Assembly: GCF_002117935.1 (NCBI RefSeq)
Contig: NZ_BDJE01000015.1
Span: forward strand, 1-51,971
DNA from: Nocardioides sp. PD653-B2
GTDB lineage: Bacteria > Actinomycetota > Actinomycetes > Propionibacteriales > Nocardioidaceae
DNA: 51,971 bases
Direction: 5' to 3'
Below, in pieces: positions 44,201-51,971 of the stretch (positions are counted from its first letter, which is position 1; every line of letters starts with the position of its first letter). A program made the position numbers and the translations under genes. The notes under the pieces were generated by a model. It was not told the origin of the DNA. It saw only the letters and a list, made by a program, of their open reading frames with translations, and searched no databases.

Positions 44201-44527
44201 TCATGGTGCTGACGAGGTGAGGTACTCGCCGAGCGGTGTGCTGGTCAGCCCTGCCCCGCTCCCCGTGTAACGGAGGGCCCGGGCGAAAGCTCGCCGGCGC
44301 ACCGCCAGCTCGTAGCACTCGGTCGTGGGGTGCAGGTGCGCTCCGCGGCCCGAGGCGGTGCCCTGCGGATCGGGTACGACGGCCGCGTGGCCGCTCGCAT
44401 CCGAGCCGACGGTCACCCGCAACAACTCGCTCTTCGCGGCTCGTGTCCGGCATCCCACGCAGGTCCGAACCGGGCCGGTGAGGGCTGAGGGTTCGGGGCA
44501 TGCTGAGGAAAAGTGTTCACGCGCCAC
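44201..44527 (-). CDS. ylxR: YlxR family RNA-binding protein (DUF448)
   Basis: The 108-residue protein has the family motif VRTCVGCRTRAAKSELLRV (about 20-38), GRGAHLHPTTECYELAVRRRAFARAL. YlxR binds RNA and is found between nusA and infB in many bacteria. The GTG at 44527 is chosen for AAGG nine bases upstream; TTG 44536 abuts that sequence. TAAGGT (44536-44541) could also be a -10 box for a leaderless transcript. An unrelated hydrolase gene separates it from nusA here. Confidence 0.92.
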   Translation of the reverse strand: MAREHFSSACPEPSALTGPVRTCVGCRTRAAKSELLRVTVGSDASGHAAVVPDPQGTASGRGAHLHPTTECYELAVRRRAFARALRYTGSGAGLTSTPLGEYLTSSAP

Positions 44528-44579
44528 TTCAGACAACCTTACCGCTATCGGGCCAGCGATTCGAACCGGCGCAGGTCGC

Positions 44580-45338
44580 TCACGCGCCGAGCAGGCGCAG
44601 CAGGTGCGGCCACAGCATCAGACCGAGCTCCGAGTCGGCCTCCAACGTCCCGCCGTGGGCGAACCGCGGCGGCGGGGCGGGAGCCTCCCCAGGCAGGACC
44701 AGCCGGTGTCCGGCGTGGTCGAGCACGAGCACCGTCGTGGCTAGGCCAGCGGCCTCGCGGCGCGCGGCGACCTGGTCGGCGAAGTCCACGGCAGGCCAGA
44801 CCCGGTCGTCGCCACCGGCCGTCAGCAGCACCTCACCGGCGATCCGCTCGACCGGGATCCACGAGGCAGGCACGCGGTCGGCGTACTTCTCGAGGGCCTG
44901 CTCGTACTGGCCGAGGAACTCCGGCGGGTCGGTGTCCGGTTCCCACGAGTCGTCGTACGGCACGAACGGCAGCGGCTCTCCCCCACGCATCCACGACGAG
45001 CGCTGCGGGCGCTCAGAGCTCAGCGATGCCCACACCACGTCGCTCGGCGAGATCGCGACGACCGCGTCGATCTCGGGGTGCATCGCGCCGAGCAGCAGCG
45101 CCGCCTCGGCCCCGCGCGACGTGCCGAGGACGACGAGCCGGTCGCACCGCTCGTGGAGCGTGGCGAGCGGGTCGTCGAAGGACTCGAGAGCCACCAGGTC
45201 GACGGTCTCGCCGAACCAGCGGTACGACGCCGCGGTGGCGCCGGCCGCAGCGAGGACCCGGCAGCGGTCCTCCTCGACCCGGCCGCTGGAGCCGGCCAGG
45301 ACGAGGACGCCGGTCGGGCCGTCACCTACCAGGAACAT
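44580..45338 (-). CDS. Alpha/beta hydrolase (BAAT C-terminal-like) inserted in the nusA operon
   Basis: The 252-residue protein has the alpha/beta-hydrolase nucleophile elbow LGTSRGAEAALLLG with Ser74, an acid region LLTAGGDDRVWPA (Asp177 or Asp178) and the catalytic His211 in LDHAGHRL. These fit acyl-CoA thioester hydrolase/BAAT C-terminal domains. Substrate unknown. The ATG shares one base with the nusA stop (TGATG), so it is coupled to nusA, an unusual place for such an enzyme. It is 52 bases from ylxR. Confidence 0.88.
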   Translation of the reverse strand: MFLVGDGPTGVLVLAGSSGRVEEDRCRVLAAAGATAASYRWFGETVDLVALESFDDPLATLHERCDRLVVLGTSRGAEAALLLGAMHPEIDAVVAISPSDVVWASLSSERPQRSSWMRGGEPLPFVPYDDSWEPDTDPPEFLGQYEQALEKYADRVPASWIPVERIAGEVLLTAGGDDRVWPAVDFADQVAARREAAGLATTVLVLDHAGHRLVLPGEAPAPPPRFAHGGTLEADSELGLMLWPHLLRLLGA

Positions 45339-46318
45339 CAGTCGTCGGTGGCCGGCGCTTCATCCGAGCGGATGTCGATCCGCCAGCCGGTCAGCCGGGC
45401 GGCGAGGCGGGCGTTTTGGCCCTCCTTGCCGATCGCCAGCGACAGCTGGAAGTCGGGCACGACGACCCGCGCCGAGCGGGCCGCGAGGTCGATGATCTCG
45501 ACGGAGCTGACCCGGGCCGGCGACAACGCGTGCGCGACGAGCTCGGCGGGGTCCTCGGACCAGTCGACGATGTCGATCTTCTCGCCGTGCAGCTCCGCCA
45601 TCACCGCGCGGACCCGCTGGCCCATCGGGCCGATGCAGGCGCCCTTGGCGTTGACCCCGGGCGCCTCGGTCGTCACGGCCAGCTTGGTGCGGTGGCCGGC
45701 CTCGCGGGCGATCGCCGCGATCTGGACGGTGCCGTCGGCGATCTCGGGGACCTCGAGGGCGAAGAGCTTCTTGACCAGGTTGGGGTGCGACCGCGAGAGC
45801 GTGACCTGCGGGCCGCGCATGCCCTTGCGGACGGACACCACGATGCACTTGATGCGGGTGCCGTGCTCGTAACGCTCGCCGGGGACCCGCTCGCCCACCG
45901 GGAGCAGCCCCTCGAGCTTGCCGAGGTCGACCATCACGTCGTCGGGGTTGCGCCCCTGCTGGATGATCCCGGAGATGATGTCGCCCTCCTTGCCGGAGAA
46001 CTCACCGAAGCGGATGTCGTCCTCCGCGTCGCGCAGCCGCTGGAGCATGATCTGCTTCGCGGTCGTGGCGGCGATCCGGCCGAAGCCCTCGGGGGTGTCC
46101 TCGAACTCGCCGATCTTGTTGCCCTCGTCGTCGAGCTCGTCGGCCAGCACCGTGACGTGACCGGACTTGCGGTCCAGCACCACCCGCGCGGACTCGTGGG
46201 CTCCGGGCGACTTCGTGTACGCCGTGAGCAGGGCCTGCTCGATCGCCTCCACCAGCACGTCGAACGAGATCTCCTTCTCCCGCTCGAGCATGCGCAGGAT
46301 GCTCATGTCGATGTCCAT
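45338..46318 (-). CDS. nusA: Transcription termination/antitermination factor NusA
   Basis: NusA binds RNA polymerase and nascent RNA. The 326-residue protein has the N-terminal domain ([22 protein letters not shown]), an S1 domain ([30 protein letters not shown]) and two KH domains ([55 protein letters not shown]). It lacks the C-terminal repeats of E. coli NusA, as normal in actinobacteria. ATG overlaps the rimP stop by one base. Confidence 0.98.
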   Translation of the reverse strand: MDIDMSILRMLEREKEISFDVLVEAIEQALLTAYTKSPGAHESARVVLDRKSGHVTVLADELDDEGNKIGEFEDTPEGFGRIAATTAKQIMLQRLRDAEDDIRFGEFSGKEGDIISGIIQQGRNPDDVMVDLGKLEGLLPVGERVPGERYEHGTRIKCIVVSVRKGMRGPQVTLSRSHPNLVKKLFALEVPEIADGTVQIAAIAREAGHRTKLAVTTEAPGVNAKGACIGPMGQRVRAVMAELHGEKIDIVDWSEDPAELVAHALSPARVSSVEIIDLAARSARVVVPDFQLSLAIGKEGQNARLAARLTGWRIDIRSDEAPATDD

Positions 46319-46824
46319 CAGGCCTCCCCTCCCTCTTCGTCGTCCTCGTCGTCGGCCCGCCGGTTGAACTCGACCTGGACCAACGCCTTCTTCACGTCTG
46401 CGTATGCGACGTCCTGATGGACGCCGCTCACCTCGAGGGTGACCTTCTCGTCGTCCGACACACCGATCCGGCCGGTCGCGGACGAGCCGTCCTCGAACGT
46501 GACCGCGACCAGACGACCGGCGTTGCGGCGCCAGTGGCGCGGCAGGGTCAGCGGGCGGTCGACGCCCCGCGAGGTGACCTCGAGCGTGTAGGGCATCTCG
46601 CCCATCACGTCCGACTCGTCGAGCACCCGGTTGACCTCGCGCGTCGCCTCGGCCACCTCGTCCAGGGTCACCCCGCCGTCCTTGTCGACGGCGACGCGCA
46701 GGATCCGGCGCTTGCCGGCCGGCGTGACCTCGACGGCCTCGATGTCGAGACCCAGGGCGCGCAAGGGGTCGACGAGCTCTGCCTCGATCCGGTCCCGGGT
46801 GGCGTCCTGCTTGGCACTGCTCAC
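46318..46824 (-). CDS. rimP: Ribosome maturation factor RimP
   Basis: RimP assists 30S assembly. The 168-residue protein has [40 protein letters not shown] and the C-terminal [24 protein letters not shown], ending with an acidic tail ([11 protein letters not shown]). GTG 46824 follows AAGGAGG, which sits in the loop of a possible hairpin (46827-46862). Confidence 0.96.
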   Translation of the reverse strand: MSSAKQDATRDRIEAELVDPLRALGLDIEAVEVTPAGKRRILRVAVDKDGGVTLDEVAEATREVNRVLDESDVMGEMPYTLEVTSRGVDRPLTLPRHWRRNAGRLVAVTFEDGSSATGRIGVSDDEKVTLEVSGVHQDVAYADVKKALVQVEFNRRADDEDDEEGGEA

Positions 46825-46826
46825 GG

Positions 46827-46862
46827 GTGGGCGACCTCCTTGTGCTGTTGTTGATCGCCCAC
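46827..46862 (-). promoter_or_regulatory. Leader hairpin placing the rimP ribosome-binding site in its loop
   Basis: On the minus strand GTGGGCGA and TCGCCCAC (8 bases, perfect) flank 20 bases that contain AAGGAGG. The stem ends two bases before the rimP GTG. It may present or mask the binding site, for example in autoregulation. Confidence 0.45.
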
Positions 46863-46908
46863 GATAGCGGTCGCCACCTCGTGCTTCATACCGCCCGTAC
46901 GACGGGGA

Positions 46909-46914
46909 TAGGGT
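46909..46914 (+). promoter_or_regulatory. Likely -10 box (TAGGGT) of leaderless gene at 46922
   Basis: TAGGGT lies seven bases before GTG 46922. No Shine-Dalgarno sequence is seen. Confidence 0.45.
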
Positions 46915-46921
46915 CGGCGCC

Positions 46922-47368
46922 GTGCCCGCCCGTCGACGTCCCCTCTCGCGACGTACGACGCTCGCCCTCGGGGTTGCCGGAGCCGCCGGGGCGCTCGTCG
47001 TCGCGGGCTGCGACGACGACCCGGACGCGCCCGCCTCGACACCGACACCGGCCGAGGACCCGGACGGCGACCTGGTGGACTCCGTGCTCGAGGAGCTGAG
47101 CGGCGCCTACCGGTTGACCGTGGCCGGAGGGTTCCCCGCGCTGACGGCGATGCACGCGGCTCACATCGCGGCACTCGACGGCCCCCAGCCGACCCCGGCA
47201 CCGGGGCACGCCAGCGCCACCGCGGTCCGTCGCAACGAGCAGCGGATCCAGGCGTTCCTCGTCGACTCGGCGGTGGGCGCCGACAGCGGGGCGCTCGCCC
47301 GGCTGCTCGCCTCGATGTCGGCGGCGGTCGCCCAGCAGCTGGCCGACCGGTCCGGGCGGCAGCCATGA
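46922..47368 (+). CDS. Tat-exported lipoprotein, helical (Rv2843-position gene)
   Basis: The 148-residue protein has a twin-arginine signal ([24 protein letters not shown]) with lipobox Cys30, a Pro/Asp-rich linker, then helical sequence ([37 protein letters not shown]) with a H-A-A-H pair like ferritin-like folds. It sits between rimP and proS as do the alanine-rich Rv2843/Rv2844 genes of mycobacteria. Function is unknown. It overlaps the next gene by ATGA. Confidence 0.78.
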   Translation: MPARRRPLSRRTTLALGVAGAAGALVVAGCDDDPDAPASTPTPAEDPDGDLVDSVLEELSGAYRLTVAGGFPALTAMHAAHIAALDGPQPTPAPGHASATAVRRNEQRIQAFLVDSAVGADSGALARLLASMSAAVAQQLADRSGRQP

Positions 47369-47799
47369 CGACCCTCGAGGCTCTCCAGGCGACGCTCGCG
47401 GCCGAGCACGCGGCCGTCTTCGTCTACGGCGCGCTCGGCGGTCGTACGTCGCGCAGCGAGAACCCGACGCTCTTCGCCGCGGTCTCGTCGGCGTACGCCG
47501 CGCACCGGGCCCGGCGCGACCAGCTGACGGCGGACATCGTGGCGGGGGGCGACCAGCCGGTCGCGGCGGAGGCGGCCTACGAGCTGCCGAGCGCGGTGGT
47601 GACGCCCGGCCAGGTCACCGGCGTCGCCCTGGACGTGGAGCGGTCCTGTGCGACGACGTACGCCTTCCTGGTCGCCAACACGGCGGCCGCCCAGCGGCGG
47701 TGGGCGATCGCGGCCCTGAACGAGTCAGCGGTCCGCGAACTCACCTTCCGGGGAACTCCCGAGACGTTCCCCGGGGCCGGTGAGTACGCGGACCGCTGA
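47365..47799 (+). CDS. DUF4439 ferritin-like protein (Rv2844-position gene)
   Basis: The 144-residue protein has LQATLAAEHAAVFVYGALGG near residues 7-26, SSAYAAHRARRDQL and a C-terminal RSCATTYAFLVANTAAAQRRWAIAALNESAVRELTFRG, the DUF4439 pattern with EH and H residues that could bind iron. It has no signal peptide and is coupled to the lipoprotein gene, suggesting they form a pair. Function is unknown. Confidence 0.88.
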   Translation: MTTLEALQATLAAEHAAVFVYGALGGRTSRSENPTLFAAVSSAYAAHRARRDQLTADIVAGGDQPVAAEAAYELPSAVVTPGQVTGVALDVERSCATTYAFLVANTAAAQRRWAIAALNESAVRELTFRGTPETFPGAGEYADR

Positions 47800-47819
47800 G
47801 GCCTGGACTACGAGGCCGG

Positions 47820-47864
47820 GAGCGACTCCAGCCGGGATGTGGGGGGACTGGCGGGGAGTCGCTC
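47820..47864 (+). terminator. 10-bp inverted repeat after the DUF4439 gene
   Basis: GAGCGACTCC (47820-47829) and GGAGTCGCTC (47855-47864) are perfectly complementary around 25 bases. It lies between convergent genes and probably ends transcription from the left. TTGCAA follows instead of a T-tract. Confidence 0.5.
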
Positions 47865-47945
47865 TTGCAAAAGCATGCAACACGCTGGTCGCGCGCGGGA
47901 CCGATCCCGTTCCTCACGTTTCTGCATTGCACAAATGTGCAAAGC
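47865..47945. promoter_or_regulatory. TTGCA-rich intergenic site with TTGCACA-AA-TGTGCAA palindrome
   Basis: This gap between convergent genes has many TTGCA elements in both directions (TTGCAA 47865, GCATGCAA 47873, TGCATTGCA 47923-47931) and a palindrome with 7-base arms at 47927-47942. No promoter fits the flanking genes. The core is shared with sites at 7999-8011 and 11516-11528. Confidence 0.4.
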
Positions 47946-47955
47946 AAAACCTGCT

Positions 47956-48663
47956 TCAGGCCCAGCTCTGCAGCAGCCCGGGGATGTCCGAGAGCCGGTG
48001 CGCGACCGCGTCCGGCTCCCCCTCCGAGTGCCCGACCTGCGACGCCGGGATCGCGCTCAGCGGGATGTGGATGGCCCGCATCCCGGCGTTGTGGGCGCCC
48101 CACACGTCGTCGAAGAGCCGGTCCCCGACGTACACGCAGCGGCCGGGGTCGGCCGCGCCGACGGCCGCCATGGCCGCCTGGAACGCGAGCGGAGACGGCT
48201 TGGTCCACGGGATCTCGCTCGTGTAGACGTCGCCGTCGATCAGGTGGCCGACCCCGTCGCGACGGAAGAAGCCCTCGTGCCACGAGCGCGGCCAGATCGT
48301 GTTGGACAGCACGCCGACCTTGATGCCGGCGGCGCGCAAGGTCTCGAAGAGCGGGCCGACCTCCGGGTCGGTGAGCGTGTGGGGCTCCCAGAACTCGTAG
48401 TACGCCGTGAGCAGGTCGGGGTCGTGGCCGAGCCCCGCCTCGGCGAAGAGGTCGGCCACGGTCGCGCTCTGCTGGTGGTCGCGGGACCTGCCCCAGATCG
48501 TCTCGTTGGCGGCGTGCAGCCGCTCCCGGGAGACCTCGACGTCGTGGTCGGCGTCGATCACGGCCTGGGCGAGCGCCAGCGACTCCGCGTGGAAGTCGAT
48601 GTCGTGCCAGCGGGTGAGGGTGCCGCCCCAGTCGAAGATGACGGCGTCGACGCCCGTGGTCAC
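47956..48663 (-). CDS. HAD family hydrolase
   Basis: The 235-residue protein has motif [12 protein letters not shown] (nucleophile Asp11), motif [11 protein letters not shown], a Lys in [11 protein letters not shown] and motif [15 protein letters not shown]. The usual second Asp of DxDxT is replaced by Gly13, which occurs in a subset of HAD proteins and may alter chemistry. A cap domain lies at about 20-90. It is translationally coupled to proS (GTGA). Substrate unknown. Confidence 0.9.
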   Translation of the reverse strand: MTTGVDAVIFDWGGTLTRWHDIDFHAESLALAQAVIDADHDVEVSRERLHAANETIWGRSRDHQQSATVADLFAEAGLGHDPDLLTAYYEFWEPHTLTDPEVGPLFETLRAAGIKVGVLSNTIWPRSWHEGFFRRDGVGHLIDGDVYTSEIPWTKPSPLAFQAAMAAVGAADPGRCVYVGDRLFDDVWGAHNAGMRAIHIPLSAIPASQVGHSEGEPDAVAHRLSDIPGLLQSWA

Positions 48664-50426
48664 GCTCGGACGAGCCTCACGACGTGGTCGACCACGTGCT
48701 CGGCGTGCACCTGCTCACTGGTGCCCGACGCCCGGTCCTTGACCTCGATGGTGCCGTCGGCCAGGCCCTTGCCGACCACGACGATCGTCGGGACGCCGAT
48801 CAGCTCGGCGTCCTTGAACTTCACGCCGGGGCTGATCTTGCCGGTGCGGTCGTCGTAGAGGACCTCGATGCCCTGCTTGTCGAGCTCGTGGGCGATCCGC
48901 TCGGCGGCGGCGAACAGCGTCTCGTCCTTGCCCGCGGCGACGATGTGGACGTCGTACGGCGCCACCTCGCGCGGCCAGGCCAGGCCGATCTCGTCGAGGG
49001 TGCCCTCCGCGATCGCGGCGACCGCGCGGGAGGCGCCGATGCCGTAGGACCCCATGGTGACCGTGACGAGCTTGCCGTTCTCGTCGAGCACCTTGAGGTC
49101 GAGGGCGTCGGCGAACTTCCGGCCGAGCGCGAAGATGTGGCCCATCTCGATGCCGCGCGCGGTGTGGAGGGTGCCGTCGCCGTTGGGGCAGGCGTCGCCC
49201 TCGCGCACCTCGGCGGCCTCGATGATGCCGTCAGGCGTGAAGTCGCGGCCCGCGACCAGGTCGATGACGTGGCTGCCGTCGACGTTCGCGCCGGTCACCC
49301 AGCGGGTGCCCTCCCCGATGCGGGGGTCGGCGAGGAACCGGATGCCCGACTCGTTCTTCTCGCCGAGCACGCCGGGACCGATGTAGCCCTTCGCGAGCAT
49401 CGGGTAGGCGGCGAAGTCCTTCTCGTCGAACGCCTCGATCTCGGCGGGGTAGACCTGGGCGTCGAGCCGCTTGAGGTCGACCTCGCGGTCGCCGGGGACG
49501 CCGATCGCGAGGGGCTCGCGGGTGCCGTCGGGGTGGCGGAGGACCACGAGCACGTTCTTGAGCGTGTCGGCCGCGGTCCAGGGCCGGTCGTCGCGCGGGA
49601 ACGCGTCGTTGAGGTGGTCGACCAGCGTCTGGATGGTCGGGGTGTCGGGGGTCTGCTCCGCGTGGGCGGCGGGCACGTCGTCGTACGCGACGGGCGCGGG
49701 CGTGGGCACGCGGACCGCCTCGACGTTGGCGGCGTAGTCACAGGTGGAGCAGCGGACGTAGGTGTCCTCACCGTTGTCGGCGCGGGCGAGGAACTCCTCG
49801 GACATCGAGCCGCCCATGGCACCCGACATCGCGGAGACGATGACGTACTCGAAGCCGAGCCGGTCGAAGATCCGGATGTAGGCGTCGCGGTGCTTCTGGT
49901 AGCTCGTCTCCAGGCCCTCGTCGCTGACGTCGAAGGAGTAGGAGTCCTTCATGACGAACTCGCGGCCGCGCAGCAGGCCCGCGCGGGGACGCGCCTCGTC
50001 GCGGTACTTGGTCTGGATCTGGTAGATCGTGAGCGGCAGGTCCTTGTACGACGAGTAGAGGTCCTTCACCACGAGGGTGAACATCTCCTCGTGCGTGGGC
50101 CCGAGCAGGTAGTCGGCGCCCTTGCGGTCCTGGAGCCGGAAGATGCCGTCGCCGTACTCGGTCCAGCGGCCGGTCGCCTCGTAGGGCTCACGGGGCAGCA
50201 GCGCGGGGAACGACAGCTCCTGGGCGCCGATGCCGTCCATCTCCTCGCGGATGATCCCCTCGATCTTGCGCAGCACGCGCAGGCCGAGCGGCAGCCAGGT
50301 GTAGATGCCGGGGGCGGCGCGGCGGATGTAACCGGCGCGGAGGAGCAGGCGGTGGCTCGGCACCTCGGCGTCCGCGGGGTCCTCTCGCAGGGTCCGCACG
50401 AACAGGCTCGACATCCGGGAAATCAT
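48660..50426 (-). CDS. proS: Prolyl-tRNA synthetase (bacterial type)
   Basis: ProS charges tRNA-Pro. The 588-residue protein has class II motifs: [24 protein letters not shown] (motif 1), [27 protein letters not shown] (motif 2) and [16 protein letters not shown] (motif 3), with the inserted editing domain between motifs 2 and 3 and a C-terminal anticodon-binding domain ([14 protein letters not shown]). ATG 50426 lies six bases after TAGCCT (50433-50438), pointing to a leaderless transcript; ATG 50414 is an alternative. Confidence 0.97.
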   Translation of the reverse strand: MISRMSSLFVRTLREDPADAEVPSHRLLLRAGYIRRAAPGIYTWLPLGLRVLRKIEGIIREEMDGIGAQELSFPALLPREPYEATGRWTEYGDGIFRLQDRKGADYLLGPTHEEMFTLVVKDLYSSYKDLPLTIYQIQTKYRDEARPRAGLLRGREFVMKDSYSFDVSDEGLETSYQKHRDAYIRIFDRLGFEYVIVSAMSGAMGGSMSEEFLARADNGEDTYVRCSTCDYAANVEAVRVPTPAPVAYDDVPAAHAEQTPDTPTIQTLVDHLNDAFPRDDRPWTAADTLKNVLVVLRHPDGTREPLAIGVPGDREVDLKRLDAQVYPAEIEAFDEKDFAAYPMLAKGYIGPGVLGEKNESGIRFLADPRIGEGTRWVTGANVDGSHVIDLVAGRDFTPDGIIEAAEVREGDACPNGDGTLHTARGIEMGHIFALGRKFADALDLKVLDENGKLVTVTMGSYGIGASRAVAAIAEGTLDEIGLAWPREVAPYDVHIVAAGKDETLFAAAERIAHELDKQGIEVLYDDRTGKISPGVKFKDAELIGVPTIVVVGKGLADGTIEVKDRASGTSEQVHAEHVVDHVVRLVRA

Positions 50427-50432
50427 GGGGTC

Positions 50433-50438
50433 AGGCTA
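50433..50438 (-). promoter_or_regulatory. Likely -10 box of proS (TAGCCT)
   Basis: On the minus strand TAGCCT lies six bases before the proS ATG, with no Shine-Dalgarno sequence between. Confidence 0.45.
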
Positions 50439-50485
50439 CTGGGAGTCGTGTGCAACCTTCCTCCGGGTTATGGCGTCTCTGGTGC

Positions 50486-51460
50486 ATGAAGCTCCCGCTC
50501 GCCGCCGCCACCGCCCTGATCGCCCTCGCCGCTGTCTGCGCCTCCCCCGCCGTCGCTGCGGCCCCCGAGGCCCCGACCGTCGAGCTGAAGCCGGGATCGA
50601 TCGAGCGAGGCGCCGACATCGCCGGGCCGCACGTCGAGGGGAGCACCGTCGTCGACGGCTCGCTGCGGATCACCCTCGACTCGCCGCACGTCTCCCTGCT
50701 CGGGACCTCCGGCAAGGCCTATGTCGTCCTCGTCTCCGAGAAGGACGGCTCCGCGCCGAAGGTGCTGCGGGTGCGCCGCGACGACGGCTACCGGGTGCTC
50801 ACCCGCGGCCAGGACTCGTGGGACGTGGTGCTCAGCGACGATGGAGACCACCTGCTCAGCACGCCGTCCTACAGCGCGCACCGGACCGTCGTCCGCGTCC
50901 TCGATGCGACCACCGGTGACCCGGTCCAGGAGCGCACGTTCCCCGGTTCGGCCACGGTCCTCTCCGCCGACGGCGGACGCGCGGTGCTCGGCAGCTGGGG
51001 CCCGGACCGGACCTTCTGGTGGGACTTCGTCGCCGACGACACCCGGCGGATCAGCAACCGGCCGGGGTACGCCGCCGACATCGACGCCGACCGGGTGGCG
51101 TCGTACACCGGCGATCCCTACGACGGCGGGTGCTCGCTCGTCACCGACCTGGGCCCGAGCCCCCAGAAGCTGTCGCGCTCGTGCGACGAGCGGGTCACCG
51201 CCTTCTCTCCCGACGGCCTCCGGATGGCGACGATCCACATCCTCTCCGATGGTCTCGGCCCCAACGCCGTGAACGTGCGTCGTACTCACCACGGCGCGCT
51301 GCTCGCGCGCTACACCGCCGAGTGGTTCGGCGCGATCACCTGGGAGACCTCGTCGATCCTGCTGCTCGACACGAACGGCCGCGCCAAGGCCGCCACGATC
51401 CGGTGCGAGGTAGCCTCCTGCGAGCGGGCGTCTGACCTGAAGCCTGTCCCCCGGTACTGA
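50486..51460 (+). CDS. Secreted beta-propeller-like protein of unknown function
   Basis: The 324-residue protein begins MKLPLAAATALIALAAVCASPAVAAAPEA, a clear Sec signal. The mature part has repeating beta blades (VLRVRRDDGYRVLTRGQDSW; VLSDDGDHLLSTPSYS; VLSADGGRAVLGSWG; AFSPDGLRMATIHI), as in TolB/YVTN-type propellers. Function unknown. An upstream in-frame start at 50450 adds 12 residues with no signal-peptide value, so ATG 50486 is preferred. It is divergent from proS. Confidence 0.8.
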   Translation: MKLPLAAATALIALAAVCASPAVAAAPEAPTVELKPGSIERGADIAGPHVEGSTVVDGSLRITLDSPHVSLLGTSGKAYVVLVSEKDGSAPKVLRVRRDDGYRVLTRGQDSWDVVLSDDGDHLLSTPSYSAHRTVVRVLDATTGDPVQERTFPGSATVLSADGGRAVLGSWGPDRTFWWDFVADDTRRISNRPGYAADIDADRVASYTGDPYDGGCSLVTDLGPSPQKLSRSCDERVTAFSPDGLRMATIHILSDGLGPNAVNVRRTHHGALLARYTAEWFGAITWETSSILLLDTNGRAKAATIRCEVASCERASDLKPVPRY

Positions 51461-51470
51461 CCTGGTCGAC

Positions 51471-51577
51471 GGTGGTCGAGGAAGGACGAAGTCCTGTCGC
51501 CCACGGTGTTGAGGAAGGCGCGCAGTCCTGTCGTCCCCGGTGGTTGAGGAAGGCGCGTAGCGCCGGTCTCGAAACCC
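51471..51577. repeat. Three tandem degenerate repeats of the GGTGGTTGAGG type, about 34-base period
   Basis: Copies start at 51471 (GGTGGTCGAGGAAGGACGAA), 51505 (GGTGTTGAGGAAGGCGCGCA) and 51539 (GGTGGTTGAGGAAGGCGCGT). The first two end AGTCCTGTCG; the third ends GGTCTCGAAACC, making GGTGGTTGAGG/GGTCTCGAAACC a partial inverted repeat. It resembles REP-like elements scattered in Nocardioides genomes. Confidence 0.7.
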
Positions 51578-51758
51578 CCGCAGCCGACCCGTCACCTGTC
51601 CTCGGCTTGCGGGCCGCCTCGGCTGATTTAGAGAATGGTGTGGTCACCGTCCGCCGTGGTTACGGCGGCGATTTCCAGCCGTTGCCTGGCTTGCGGGTCC
51701 GCTCGGGTCGACCGTCGTGGTCACCGCCCAAAGATTTTACTTTCCGAAATGCTCAGGA

Positions 51759-51775
51759 CCCTGTGGAGAACAGGG
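51759..51775 (+). terminator. CCCTGT/ACAGGG hairpin followed by TTTTC
   Basis: Six-base arms flank GGAGA and are followed by TTTTCGGGG. It could be a weak terminator for read-through from the left or part of the DUF222 gene's control region, 43 bases before its ATG. Confidence 0.4.
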
Positions 51776-51818
51776 TTTTCGGGGTCTGACTGTCGGTGGT
51801 CGGTGCTTGGCTGTTCCT

Positions 51819-51971
51819 ATGGCAGCCACCACCGAACTCGACACCGCAGGTGCGGTACTGGTTGCCGCCCGCGAACGTCGAGCGGTCGCCGATCAGGCCG
51901 AGTCCGAGCAATTCCAGCTGGCCGCCGACTGGGCGGCGATGCACTCGGTTGACTCGATCGGGCCGGCCGCG
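51819..51971 (+). CDS. DUF222 (13E12-family) protein, N-terminal part only
   Basis: The frame opens with ATG at 51819 and runs off the window. The visible 51 residues (MAATTELDTAGAVLVAARER, then ADQAESEQFQLAADWAAMHS) have the start typical of DUF222-HNH proteins in Nocardioides, with the A-D-x-A-E-x-x-x-L-x-x-A-x-x-W-A-x-x-H pattern. The HNH part would be beyond the edge. It is in the same orientation as the partial copy at the left edge. Confidence 0.8.
   Translation, partial: MAATTELDTAGAVLVAARERRAVADQAESEQFQLAADWAAMHSVDSIGPAA

Larger units (their letters stand above)
51461..51818. other. Gene-free interval with tandem repeats before the DUF222 gene
   Basis: No credible coding sequence is seen in these 358 bases. 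They hold three degenerate repeats (51471-51577), a duplicated GGCTTGCGGG-type element (near 51604 and 51690), a GTGGTCACCG pair (51639 and 51718), an AT-richer stretch around 51730 and a hairpin (51759-51775). It probably contains the promoter of the DUF222 gene. Confidence 0.6.

Noticed and set aside
44553..44563. LexA-type SOS box from TTCGAA
   Set aside because: Only the short TTCGAA core is present, without the spaced GAAC/GTTC arms expected for an actinobacterial SOS box.
44550..44575. tRNA-like T-loop sequence GGTTCGAATC on the minus strand
   Set aside because: The flanking bases do not form a T-stem and no acceptor, D or anticodon arms are found.
48684..50489. Plus-strand open frame of about 600 codons opposite proS
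   Set aside because: Antisense shadow of a well-supported synthetase gene.

Overview
The window looks like chromosomal DNA of a high-GC actinobacterium, most likely Nocardioides or a close relative of the Nocardioidaceae. The clues are the very high GC content, many GTG and TTG starts, GTGA/ATGA start-stop overlaps, an actinobacterial phenylacetate operon and MacRS pair, a 'GGTGGTTGAGG' repeat near the right end, and a DUF222/HNH endonuclease (13E12-repeat type) cut by each edge. This is inferred from gene content; no database was searched.

Layout. 1-239: 3' end of a DUF222/HNH gene. 289-4360 (-): VOC protein and paaABCDE, the phenylacetyl-CoA epoxidase. 4438-6270 (+): GNAT acetyltransferase, a small membrane protein and azlCD. 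6314-8786 (-): secreted M4 metalloprotease and dapB. 8886-10619 (+): methyltransferase, then a SatD-like HTH protein coupled to a membrane protein and preceded by two matching inverted repeats. 10669-20353: a GntR regulator (-) divergent from a nine-gene (+) operon: polyamine-type ABC importer, a 49-residue protein, amidase, 5-oxoprolinase pxpABC and a DUF1445 protein. 20413-21501: lipoprotein. 21498-25594 (-): M16 protease, pnp, rpsO. 25757-28613 (+): L,D-transpeptidase-like protein and a molybdopterin oxidoreductase. 28620-31586 (-): HAAS protein, PadR, MacR-like regulator and MacS-like kinase. 31660-37814: a complete fructose PTS (ptsI on -, fruR-fruK-fruA-ptsH on +) and a YiaA/B protein. 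37861-46824 (-): membrane protein, ribF, truB, rbfA, infB, ylxR, alpha/beta hydrolase, nusA, rimP. 46922-47799 (+): two ferritin-like/helical proteins. 47956-50426 (-): HAD hydrolase and proS. 50486-51460: secreted protein. 51461-51818: repeats. 51819-end: 5' end of a second DUF222 gene.

How it fits together. The minus-strand backbone (proS, rimP, nusA, ylxR, infB, rbfA, truB, ribF, rpsO, pnp, M16, dapB) keeps the actinobacterial housekeeping order but is split by two blocks of mostly plus-strand accessory genes. The best candidates for something new are the SatD-like/membrane pair with its double operator, the oxoproline/amidase operon with a possible mini GatC-type adaptor, a TGCATTGCA motif recurring in three intergenic regions, and several unusually perfect RNA hairpins. 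Many transcription units show TANNNT six or seven bases before the start codon, which points to widespread leaderless transcription. No tRNA, rRNA, CRISPR array, insertion sequence or prophage was seen.
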